From Otis tarda (lineage: Eukaryota > Chordata > Aves > Otidiformes > Otididae), in the NCBI GenBank assembly GCA_026413225.1, contig CM048572.1:6572001-6636000 (forward strand): 64,000 nucleotides of DNA, in the 5' to 3' direction. Below the pieces are notes generated by a model, which was not told the DNA's origin, ran no database searches, and saw nothing but the letters and a program-made list of their open reading frames with translations. Each line of letters begins with the position of its first letter. The stretch's first letter is position 1. This document shows positions 1 to 10,349 of the stretch, piece by piece. The position numbers and the translations under genes were made by a program.

Positions 1-1061
1 CTGCAGGACACCTGGACCCAGCTGAGCTCTGCTCACTGCAGTTCGGAGAATCCGCGATTTACAGAGATAATCCTCAGACATTTCAAGCTGGGCTGAGGAT
101 AGACACATTTCCAGCCCATGCCATCAACGCCATTCATCTGGAACAGGTGCCAAGCTTACGAAATGCTCCTGCCATGTGGTAGACACCACAGCACGCTTCA
201 TTAGCAACCAGCCGAGCAGCTCGCCACCTCCAGCTCGCCGGCATTGCACACAGTCTGGAGATCAGAGACCCAAACCTGGGAAGCAAAGGAGACGAGGTTT
301 CAAAGGCAGAGGGGGATTTAGGCAGACAATGCCGGACTCTGTAAAACCCGCTGCCAGCCCCTCTTATCCTCCCTCCTTTGAGCAAACGCAGCTGTCTGTC
401 TTTCTAATTCAGGGGTACAATGTGGCTGCAAGTGTGAGACATGGCCACGGCAGTCTTATTAAAAACAACATCTAATAAATTGCCAAATGCCATTTACCCT
501 GGATAACCTCCTTAGCTGAAACTCTCCGTATCTCCTGGAGCTGCTTTGATGTGTCCTTCTGCTCTTTCAGCCCAGATGTTGTCATAGATTTGCTGACAAT
601 GACTGCAAGCCGGCTTTGAAAGGCGCGCTGGCAAGAAATACTTTCCCATCCTGTCCCAGATAGGGTCTGCTCCCCGCCCCCCCCCCCCTTTTTAGTGCTG
701 AGGCCATTGGGATGAATAAAGGCTCTTTGTTCATTTAGCCATTTCTCTGCTTGCTGATGCATTTTTCATTTTTTAAAAACGAAGCTGCAATGACAGCGGC
801 AGCAGTTCAATAGATGACTAGGTCTCGAATACCACAGTGGCGGCCAGTGCTTGGACACCAATTTCAGCTCTAAGAATGGACAGCGAAAAAGGGCAGAAGC
901 CTTAAGAACCCCAGAAAGACCTTCTCCCTCTCTCTCTCTCCTAGGAAAAAGTAGAAAGTTCTACTGAGTGAGGAAATTCTCAATTTTTCTCTTTACTATC
1001 ATGGTAGACGCTGTCTTTCAGAAGAGCTGCACCTTATTCTAGAAGTAGTGGATGCTCATTT
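1..1061. other. Noncoding DNA upstream of FITM2
   Basis: I recognise no exon here on either strand. The stretch holds a C homopolymer near 677-687 and a short CT-rich tract near 921-939. Open frames are short and do not resemble a known family. In vertebrates R3HDML and HNF4A lie on this side of FITM2, but I see no exon of either. Confidence 0.6.
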
Positions 1062-1327
1062 ATGGGACGAGGGAAAACGGCCTCAAGTTGCACCAGGGGA
1101 GGTTTACATTGGATATTAGGAAAAATTTCTCCAGTGAAGGGTTGTCAAGCACTGGAACGGGCTGCCCAGGGCGGTGGTGGAATCACCATCTCTGGAGGGG
1201 TTCAAATGCCAGGTGGGTGTGGAGCTCGGGGACGTGGTTGAGCGGTGGACCTGGCAGCGCTAGGCTGACAGCAGGGCTCGATGATCTGAAAGGTCTTTTC
1301 TGACCCAAATGATTCTGTGATTCTGTG
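1062..1327 (+). repeat. CR1 LINE fragment, 3' end, sense
   Basis: The text resembles the 3' end of avian CR1: a 'ggatattaggaaaaattt' block, then 'cactggaacgggctgcccag', and finally the terminal octamer-type repeat ATTCTGTG ATTCTGTG at 1311-1327. It is a 5'-truncated, mutated copy with no coding capacity. The 5' limit is approximate. Confidence 0.85.
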
Positions 1328-1365
1328 GAATGGGTGCTACAGTCCCCAGCCCCGGAGCGTTCCTC

Positions 1366-1570
1366 TTAGAATCCAAGAATGGTTTGCGTTGGAAGGGACC
1401 TTTAAAGGCCACCCAGTCCAACCCCCTGCAAGGAGCAGGGACATCTCCAACCAGATCAGGCTGCTCAGAGCCCCGGCCAACCTGGCCTGGAATGTTTCCA
1501 GGGATGGGGCATCCACCACCTCTCTGGGCAGCCTGGGCCAGTGCTCTACGACGTTCTGCCGCTCTGGTCT
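1366..1570 (-). repeat. CR1 LINE fragment, 3' end, antisense
   Basis: This reads as the reverse complement of a CR1 3' end. It begins with 'agaatccaagaatggtttg', continues through 'ggaagggacctttaaaggcc' and 'acccagtccaaccccctgca', and ends near 'ggcagcctgggccagtg'. Its 3' end faces the 3' end of the preceding CR1, about 38 bp away. The right limit is approximate. Confidence 0.85.
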
Positions 1571-1750
1571 GGAAGCACCCTCCCCTCTGGCCATGGACGC
1601 AAAACGCCACCTCAGTTCTCATTTCGACAGGGAGAGTGGGAACCGGAGGGTCCCGAGCACACGCGTCGTTCCTCTGACACGGACACGCAGACACGGCCTC
1701 TCCCGGCTCCCGTAGGGACCCCACACCGATCGGCTCCCACTGCGCGGCGC

Positions 1751-1765
1751 CCAGCAGGGGGCGCC
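1751..1765 (+). promoter_or_regulatory. Candidate CTCF site
   Basis: CCAGCAGGGGGCGCC closely matches the CTCF core consensus (CCA, then S, Y, AG, purine-rich GGC). It lies about 190 bp upstream of the FITM2 start codon and just beyond the CR1 pair. Binding is inferred from the motif only. Confidence 0.6.
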
Positions 1766-1785
1766 CTCCCACTCGCAGCGGCCGT

Positions 1786-1796
1786 ACGCATGCGCA
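1786..1796. promoter_or_regulatory. Candidate NRF1 site
   Basis: ACGCATGCGCA matches the palindromic NRF1 element (GCGCATGCGC-like). It lies inside the FITM2 CpG-rich promoter, where such sites are typical. Confidence 0.5.
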
Positions 1797-1946
1797 CAGT
1801 CCCCTCCCACCCCGTTCCCAGCCCGGCGGGCGCCGCGGGGGGGCGCCCGAGCGGGGCGGTGGAAGGGAGGGGCCGGCGCGCGGTGCGTGACGCAGTACGG
1901 CGGCCGAGCGGGCGGGGCGGGGCCGGGGTGGCGGCGGCGCTCGGGG

Positions 1947-2119
1947 ATGGAGCGGCTGGAGCGGTGCGGGCGCTGGCTGCGGGCCGGGCTGGCCGCCGGG
2001 CGGGTCCGCCGCCGGCTGCCCTGGCTGCTGCTCGCCATCGTCCTCCTCGGGTCCGCCCTGAAGGACGGCGACCTGGTGCCCGAGACGCCCATGCGGAACA
2101 AGCGTAACCCGCTCAACGT
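1947..2119 (+). CDS. FITM2: FITM2 coding exon 1
   Basis: It encodes residues 1-57 plus two bases of codon 58 (phase 2). It ends CAACGT followed by the donor gtgagg. The segment holds the cytosolic N-terminus, the first membrane segment and the conserved NKRNPLNV motif that leads into exon 2. Confidence 0.93.
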
Positions 2120-4885
2120 GTGAGGAGAGGCGGGGGCCGGGGGCGGGAGGAGCGGAGCCCGTAGGGCTGGGGCCGCCCGGTGTTAGCGGGGCCTCGGGGA
2201 GGCCTTGGCTGTGGCGGCACGGGGCGGGGGTGGGGCGAAAGAGGGCAGGGGGCAGCCGCCCGCTGCGGGTGTGGGGCCTGAGGGGTCGCGGGGCAGCGGG
2301 CAGGCCGCGGGGCTCGGCTGGGGGTGGGTTTGCGGTGGCTCGGGGCGACCCGGGAGGAGGGAGGGGGGGTCCGGGACTGATGGTGGCGGGCAGCCAGGGA
2401 GGGCTGGGTGAGCCGGGCTGCTGGGGGGGTTTCTGTTGGACTCCGTGGTCTAAACGCCTGCTGTAGCCCACGGGACTGCGAGATTTCAGAACAACTGGAG
2501 TTTCTTGCTCAGTTTTTATAGGAAAAGGAAAAGAAGGATTTTTTTTTTTCCTCCTTTATCCCCCAGATAGTTCCTCAGGTCTGAGTAAACTGATAGCTAC
2601 TGAACTCTTCTAAAAGCAGACTAAGAATAACAAGTATTTCAGCGTCTTTTGTAAAAGCAGAGTTACTGCTATCCTTTTCTAGTACTCAGGCAGTGATTTA
2701 ACTGGCTTAGCATTCTTCTTAGTCATGCACTGCGTTTGAACGTTTTCCCTGGCACGAGGAAGGCGATGAGCTGGGCCAGGCCACGTGTACTTTCGCTGCT
2801 ACAGATCAGAAAGTAAAGCTAAAGGTGCTGTTTTCCCCTGTGACTTGGGGAGGTTTGTGCTTTATTGGTTCAAATTTGTCGTTTGATGACAGGGGAGAAG
2901 AGCTGCTTTTAGTGTGATTGGAAAGAAGGATCGGCAGGAATGTCTAGAGAGTGAAATTGATCTTACAGTAAAAACATTCTACAGTTCAATTCTCCCTTTT
3001 TAAATAGGGGAAGGTTATCTGAAGCAGGTTTTTTCCCCCACAAATTACTTGCCTGCTGGTTTGCCAGCAGCAATGATGTTAGCAGCCTCTTTAGCTTTTA
3101 ACTATCTCAATGAAATGAGGATTTTTGTTTTTCAATTACTATTTCATGGTAGCAGCTGTAGTTGCCACACTGATGCCACTTCTACTGTCAAGAGTAAATC
3201 CTAGGCAAAGCCCTGACAGTTTTTGTTAGGAGCTCACTTGTTTTTGTCTTAGATGCTGAGGTGATGATTAAATGATGACTGTGTGTGTGTAGCTATAGCT
3301 CAGCCACAGACCAGAATCCTGCTGTCTCTGTTTTTTTGAACTGGAATGTGAGTAAATAGGGGTCTGCACAGTTCCCTTCCCACTAGCTGATAGGAAGCAA
3401 ACTGGATTGGAAGGCTAATGGGAGAGAGAAAGAAGATCATAGACTACGATCTCCTTAATTTGTTAATAAATTAATTTGTATCTACTCCACTTTAAGATTT
3501 GAAAAGTTTACTAGCTATGCAATGCAGTCTCCTGCTAAACAGGATATTAGCACATCATCACTTGGTTTTCAAGATCTTATAGGCATCACAGCAAAAACTT
3601 TCAAGGCAGAGGGTGAATTTAGAGATGGAAGGGTTTGTGTTTGTAAAGGAAAGCTCTCATCAACTGGAGGGATGGGCAAGGAACAAATGCATTGCAGTGC
3701 TTCATTTGTTTTATAACATGATAACAGAGGAAAAGTTTCATGGGCTGATGAAAAGAGTCCGCCCTTCTACTAGCTATCTTATTTAGTATTGAGTGAGGTT
3801 GTGAAGGGCTTTGAAAGCAAATATAATCAAGAATGGAGGAAAAGAGTCAGAAGAAGGGTTACTGTGGTCAGAGGGGCAAGCTAAAAATACATTCTTGGCA
3901 GCTGCATTCTGAGTAGGGCAGAGTTGAGCGGGTTTGTAGGATAAAAGTGATTGCACAACTGAACTGCAAGTCTGAACGAGGGCTCTGGGTCTGAGGGAAC
4001 GCTGCCTGGGAAACAGGTGAAGCACCTGGTTGCGGGAGTATTCAGGTGTTGGGCCCAAGAGAAAGAGTGTGGAGAGGGTTAAGATTTTAGCTATGCTTTA
4101 CTTTGAGGGGAGGGCAGAAGTGTCTAATTTAGACAGCTCTGAACTCTGACCTTGAGAACATACTTCTTCAAGCACTGCCACTTACCCCAGCTCCTGTGAA
4201 GTCTTACACACGCGTGTTTCTCTTTTGGCTTTTCTCTGGCAGATATTTTGTCAAGGTGGCTTGGGCATGGACGTTCTGGCTTCTGCTGCCCTTCATCGCA
4301 GTCACCACCTACCAGTTTGCCGAGAGCAAGTTCCTCTATGGGCCCACAAAGAGCATCTTGACAGTGCTGCGACGTCTCAGTGCGCTGCTGGTGGGCACTG
4401 CCGTCTGGTACGTCTGCACCGGGCTCTTCATGTACATCGAGAACCTCACCGGCGCGTGCTCTACCTCGACTCAACTCGGCGAGCCTCGCCGGCTGTACGC
4501 CACCAAGCAGGAGTGCCACCGGGACAACGGGATCTGGAACGGCTTTGATATCTCGGGGCACTGTTTTCTGCTCTCGTACTGTGCTCTGATGATTGTGGAG
4601 GAAGTGGCTGTGCTGGAAGGCCTGTCCATAGACCAGAACTCTAAGCTGCACGTTGTGATCAACAGCCTGTTTGTTTCGTTGTGTTTTCTCACCATGATCT
4701 GGGTGTTCATGTTTCTCTGCACTGCCGTGTATTTCCATGACTTCAGTCAAAAGTTTCTCGGTGTGCTGATAGGTCTGTCAGCTTGGTACGGGACATACAG
4801 ATTTTGGTACTTGAAACCCTTTTCTCCTGGACTGCCTCTTCCAAATATACCTTTGAGTTCAAAGAAATACAGTTATAGCAGATAA
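1947..4885 (+). CDS. FITM2: FITM2 (fat storage-inducing transmembrane protein 2), two coding exons
   Basis: The coding exons are 1947-2119 and 4243-4885; they join in phase to give 271 aa, against 262 aa in human. FITM2 is an ER multi-pass protein (usually drawn with six membrane spans) that partitions neutral lipid into budding lipid droplets and has been shown to act as an acyl-CoA diphosphatase. Visible features are a basic N-terminus (MERLERCGRWL), a first hydrophobic segment near 25-36, and strongly hydrophobic segments near 60-80, 100-122, 163-180, 195-220 and 229-248. The two family histidines are present: His164 in FDISGH and His223 in YFHD. An N-glycosylation-type NLT lies at 125-127. 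The start was chosen because MERLER aligns with the human N-terminus; the open frame extends upstream only from GTG. Exon 2 ends in TAA. The gene points toward GDAP1L1, which is convergent. Confidence 0.96.
2120..4242 (+). other. FITM2: FITM2 intron
   Basis: The intron runs from gtgagg to a pyrimidine-rich acceptor ending ctctggcag. The first 300 bases continue the CpG-rich block and the rest is AT-richer. I see no other exon or recognisable repeat. Confidence 0.85.
4243..4885 (+). CDS. FITM2: FITM2 coding exon 2
   Basis: It encodes YFVKVAWAWTF through the C-terminal KKYSYSR and TAA stop, carrying most membrane segments and both family histidines. FDISGH is followed by C where human has S. 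The C-terminal tail is Lys/Ser/Tyr rich. Confidence 0.96.
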
Positions 4886-5260
4886 AATAAGTTTTAAAAT
4901 TTTGTGATTTTGCTTTCAGTACTGGAGTAGTTGAATGTAGAAATGGCTACTGTATTTCCACTGTAAGGAACAAGGTGATGGGCTGGAGGAAACCAAATCT
5001 GTACTAGCTGGTGGCTGGCAGATGGTAATGAGCTTCTTCCTTTGGTATTGGAAGAGGTGTGCTCTTGTTTAGGAGCTGCTAACTGACATACTCAGCAAAG
5101 AAATCAGAAGCTGGATCTGTTTCTCTTACTAACAAATGGAGGAGCAGGTCCAAGGCTGACAGAGGCCTTTGCTCTTTAAGAGCTTCACTAATCTCAAATT
5201 AATTCTCCCTCTTTCTTTTTTATTTATTTGGGTCAAAATATTGTGGATGATCCAAACATC

Positions 5261-5287
5261 TTTTTTTTTTTTTTTTTTTTTTTTTTT
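5261..5287. repeat. Poly-T tract
   Basis: A run of 27 T lies about 380 bp after the FITM2 stop, within the likely 3' UTR. No transposon body is recognisable beside it. Confidence 0.9.
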
Positions 5288-5970
5288 ATACTTCTGTTTG
5301 TATTGCCTTAGGGGAAAGGTCTGATAATGACAGTGCTGCTAAGTGTTGCAAAAATATCAATACTCGTTAAAGCAGTATATAGTTCTGTTGTGAAACTAGA
5401 ACATCTCGTGTTCTCAAGTGTTAAATACACTAACTTGCCACAAATGCTTCTTAGCTGTCTGCACCTTCTGCAGCCATAGGAGTAAATCTGAGATGTAATG
5501 TCTTAAGCAGGCTGTGACTTTAAATTCATGCCTGCCTTTGAAAAGGAAACTCTTGAAAAACAAGCCTTAACTTTTTCCTGAGGTGAAGTATCTGTAACAG
5601 TATTTTGTCATTTTATTCTTGACAGAAACAAACTCCTTCCAGTTTTGTTAAGAAGTCTAATATGAGAATTGGGGTTTTAATTTTTTAAGTATCTTATGAG
5701 TTGCACGCTTTGCAACAACGAGTCCTTTGTGGTATGTTTCTTCTAGAAGAACAATGAAATTCTGGCGTTATGAACAAGTTAGCTTAACCTGCTATTTCCC
5801 AAATAGCCTGCTTGCTAGTGAATTAAACACATTGTTTATCCTAAGAGCTGCAAAGCAGTGTGCTTGAAGCCATATTTATTCTTGTTTATCCAGCAATATC
5901 AATAAGCTACTTAATTTTGATTGCACATAAAGCTGGGGCCGCTTTTGATGTGGCTTGAAACCCACTACTG

Positions 5971-5976
5971 AATAAA
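5971..5976 (+). terminator. FITM2: Candidate polyadenylation signal of FITM2
   Basis: AATAAA in 'ctgaataaaacac' lies about 1.1 kb after the stop. Other AATAAA copies occur further on (near 6340, 7750 and 8747), so the site actually used is uncertain. Confidence 0.3.
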
Positions 5977-8900
5977 ACACTACTGCTACGGGATGAGTAG
6001 GTGTGAGGTGGGATGAGTTTACTAATCATATCAATCAGACAGTTAGCATAGTTTTTTATCTTGAAAAGTTTTTTATTATTTCATAAAGGCTTATTCATTA
6101 TGCGGTTGCACAGAATTTGTTTGACAATTGTAGTGATGAGCAAGGCAGCCAAAAAGGTCTGTGGGCAAGGCTGTAGACAGCATCTGCTATTCTGAGAGCG
6201 GACTTGATCTGTCTGTAACATTTGACTCCAAGGTGAATGTTTTGCTGGTTACAGGGTACGATGCAGCGTAGTCTAATCTCAGGACGTTTCTTTTTGCCAT
6301 CTCAACAGCTCTCTTCCAGCAAGGGAGTGGTAGCATTTGCAATAAATACAGCAGTGTTAATTCATGCTTGTGGTCTGCCTCAGAGAAGAGCTGAATTCAC
6401 CTGAATTTCTACTGAATTCAGTGGCAAGTGGGAGTTGTTGTGCATGCTTAGAAAGTACAGATCACCTAACAGAAAGAAGCTGTTTCAGGAGGTTATGTAC
6501 TTTCTATCAAGCTCCTCCATTTGTTTTTGCATTAAATTGCCTTTTGGAAAATTTGCACTGATTAACTCATATTGGTTTGAGTAAATTTATTTAAACGATG
6601 CAAATTCATTTGCAGATTTTCTTTTGATGTAATGTAAGCCTGCTCCCAATAGAGCTAAGCTGGACCGCAAGCCACTTTCACCATGAAAAAGGATTATATA
6701 CCCAGAAGGTTTTCTGATTAATTTAATTAGATGTAAGTTTCTATTTTAGGTTATCTTTGTGTAACTTTGCTATATAGACAAGGCCTTGGAACAGGAAATG
6801 CTATTTATTTAAACCAACTGACTTGCTGAAATTCAGTTTCAGAAATGTTTAATGCAGTCACTATGTGGATATTTCTGTTCACCTCTAACAAGTGTCATAC
6901 AATTTTTTTATTATGGAATTCACGTGGGATATGGTTATTCTCAAAAGGACTTTTATTTAAACAATGACAAACAAACCCTTGGAAACTTTATCAGTGTTTG
7001 TGTCTTTGACAGTCTGTTTCTGATGTCTGCAAAGATGCTGCTGCTGCTCTTCATTTCCCTGAACGATTCAGCCTCACTGTTTTTGTGACTACAAGATGCA
7101 CTATCAAACGGACATGCATAGTTCTAAATTTGAATGGTTAATATAGCACAGATTCTCAAAAGTACAGGGTGTAAAAAAAACCAAAACAAAACAAAAAAAA
7201 AAAGCCATGCCTGACAAAAGCAAGTTTCCTAATGTGTGCCTGTTACACCAGGCAGTTGATTTTGTAGACACGGACAGCTACTTACTGCAGCAAACTGAAA
7301 ACCTAATCTGTTGAAATATACTGGGAAGTTCCCGTGGGCTGTAATCTTGCTTATGAGTGTGGAAATCTTGGCATATGTGTCTTTCTCAGTACCCTGAGAC
7401 CATGTACCAGCTGTTGGCTTGCGTTCCCTGCTGCTCCAGACCTTTTCTTGGCGCTTTTTGACTCTATTCAGAGTAAGTCTTTGCTTCCTTGTACTTTAAC
7501 TGGAAGTCAAAGGTTACAAATTTTCTGTTCGTGTATTTGCCACCACCTTTGTCTGATTTCCTTCCCTCCCCAAAATACATTTTTATCATTAAAACAAAAA
7601 CGCAGCCTCTCTGTGACAGGTTTGCTGTGAAAGAGCAACAGTGCTGTGAGTAGCTGGATTTGATGTCCTGTACCAAAGGCACAAATCAGCTGCCAACAGA
7701 TATTATTCATTTGTTTCAAGTGTTTTTAAAAAGTATAACATTTTAAGAATAAATTTTCACATTTTGTTATGAATTCCAAAAGACAGCAGCTGTAATCACA
7801 AGAAACTTAAGTCTTCTTTTTTTTCCCTCTGTTCTACATTAAAGTATTTCTCTTGTTCTGCAGAGCTGTCTTTCTGTGTCTGTAGAATTATTTAGGTAAA
7901 TCTTATTTCCAATGTCTTACTAGTGTATTTCTTATTTCAACATATGCTAATTTTTCGTTGCCTGTGTTTGTCAAGCCTGTTTTGTGAGCTCTGTATCACG
8001 GTACTTTCACAGAAGCAGTGTGTGGCCTGACTGATGTGGCTGAGGCAGCTCTTGGTGCCTTAAACACTTTCCTCTGATGAGGCCAGCAAGGAGGGGAGTC
8101 TCAGCTACAACCCGGTGAGAAGATCAACTGGATTAGGATTCATTTCACTCCTCACTTACCTGGGACTCGTTCAAATGTTTGCGTCACTGGAGACAAGATC
8201 AGGCAAACAGGAAAGTTTAGATCTTTCGTAAGAGCCATCTGCACAGTTCAGACTTTAAACATAGCCAAAACCAGGGTTTGATTCTTCCTCAAAGTCTCTG
8301 TTCAAAGCAGATTTGTTCCATGAATGCTTCACTGGTGCTAAGTGGTATTCTTGGTTTGCCAATTTATTTGTGTGTACTGAAATTTAGGTTGCGGAGAGTT
8401 GCGAAAGAAGAATCCTGTTTCCATTCTGAAGCGAGAAACGCCCAGTTATGCTGTATGGTGCACTTTAATGGGGAAAAAAAAACTGTAGGGACTGCTGTGA
8501 TACGTTAGATGTTTTGGAAAATCAGGCTTTAGTTATGAACACAAGTCTACAGTCACTTTTCTTAGTGAAATAATACCTGTTTTTTCCACTGTAGCTTAAA
8601 GCAGATCCCTGCAGCTTCTCTGCAATCAGCCTTTTCCAGCTCTTTCCCTTTGATCAGCCTGTGTTTATCTCTGTTCGCTCAGAAACTTGTTTCCTGGGAT
8701 TATTTCTTTTCATAGCTTCATCTCGCCTCCTGGAGCGCAGATTAGTAATAAATGCTCTTTACCTCTGCTAGATGCGTGCTTCCTCTCTGTATATTTTTGT
8801 CTTCCCTTGCTTTAAGTATTTTGCCAAAGCTGAAGATGAAAGTAATTAGTGCTAGCAAAAAAGGCTGTTGTGCTTCTGAACTTGTAATTAACCATTGTTA

Positions 8901-10122
8901 AAAGGAGTTGGTCTGTCAGTGTAATGGTGTTTACCCAGAAAAGAACACGTGCTGAATTTATTGAAGCATAGCCACACCTGGTGTGCTTGAACCCATGGAA
9001 GGAAAGAGAAGACAACACGACAGCGACGCTTGGTGCATTAGTAGAGTTAGCTTTGTCCTTTTCTTGGGGAGCAAGGAATGCATTTCTGTAGTTTCACCCA
9101 AGTTTTTAGTAGGAAATTGTTAATTAATTTCAATGCGGGAAAAGTACCTTAGTGCTTAAAGTATGAGAACATAGAGGTTAACAAGCTGGGAAAGTAGAAA
9201 TGGAAAATATTATCAGGATTGCGGGTCTCAAATTTCAGGCAATTATGTAGTAATATTTAGTCTGAAAGATTATTTCTTTTTAAACTGCCCTCTGGCCATC
9301 ACAAAACACAAGCAATGCCATGTGCCTTGTAACAAGCTGAACAACTTTTACAGAAAAGCTTTGGAGCTATGTTATGGCAGAGAAAATAAGTAGGTGAAGA
9401 GCTTTACTGGTGTTGCAGGAGAGCTGAGTATCGAGGGAAAGCAGTACTCAGAAAAATGCCTTCTCAGTCCTGCTTTTCCTGACAGTGTGGGAGATGTGCA
9501 GTTGTACTGGGCATCTCCCCAGTGGTGTAAGGCTGAAAAAAGAAAAGCGTGGAACAAATGATGATTGGTTTTCATCTCATATTTCTGAAGCCTTTTTCCA
9601 CGTCCGGTCTAGGCTCATTCTGTACTTTTAGGTCGTGTATTCCCTCAGTCATGCGATTTAGTGCATATAATCTGTGGGAAGCGTTGTTGATGTCAGAGCA
9701 ATAAGAAAGCATATCCTTAATGTACATGTCAACTCTCTTCTGAAATCTCATCCCTGAATCCTGTGCTGCCTCTGTTCTGTGGAGCCTTCCCTGTCTCGTG
9801 GGGACTGGGGAGAAGAGCGGAGCCGAGAGGTTACACGCTACGCGACTGTATCAGTGACAGGCTTAGCATCATGACTCAGTGCTGGAGAAAATTCAGCTAA
9901 AGAGGCTGTGGCTCAAAATAGCTGACTGTGATGGAGAAAGGCGGGCAAAATTAGCTGAAAATAAAGACGGTGTTGAGCCTGCAGAGCCTGTTAGCCTTAT
10001 ATCCAAACGTGTGAATCGTTGCACCCAAACCCAGCAGGACTGTGCTGATTCGGAATGGCATTCGGGGTCTGCGCTCTGTTTGGCAGATGATGGATGCGAG
10101 CACGGATTTAATACGTGCTTGG

Positions 10123-10164
10123 CAGTGTCATTCTAGGTCACAGCAGTGTCATTCTAGGTCCCAG
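10123..10164. repeat. 21-bp tandem duplication
   Basis: Two copies of a 21-base unit (cagtgtcattctaggtcacag, then the same with one change) are followed by a partial third copy. It is intergenic and probably a slippage product. Confidence 0.85.
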
Positions 10165-10329
10165 CACTGTGCACCATTGCTCCAGCTTTGCTGTAGCCTG
10201 ACCTGACTGATTTGGTTTTTAGAAGAAAAAGAGTAATAGAATTTTGAGGTCTTTAAGAATATATATTTTTTTTTCCTGTTGATTGTCATGATTTGGAAGT
10301 TAAGAGAAAAATTATGCCAGAGTGTTTGT

Positions 10330-10349
10330 GTTTTGTTTTGTTTTGTTTT
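10330..10349. repeat. (GTTTT)n microsatellite
   Basis: Four uninterrupted GTTTT units occur in intergenic DNA. Confidence 0.9.

Larger units (their letters stand above)
1730..2420. promoter_or_regulatory. FITM2: CpG-rich promoter region of FITM2
   Basis: The block is dense in C, G and CpG, unlike the AT-richer DNA that follows from about 2.5 kb. It spans the FITM2 start codon and first splice donor. No TATA box is evident, which fits a broad, housekeeping-type promoter. Boundaries are by eye. Confidence 0.7.

Noticed and set aside
1887..1946. Apparent 20-residue N-terminal extension of FITM2 in frame with the start at 1947
   Set aside because: The extension would begin at GTG, not ATG, and has no match to the family N-terminus. 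The ATG at 1947 gives MERLER, which aligns with known FITM2.
1260..2471. 403-residue open frame on minus across the FITM2 promoter
   Set aside because: Low-complexity Pro/Arg/Gly/Ala reading of a CpG island and CR1 sequence; no domain, and it is antisense to FITM2 exon 1.
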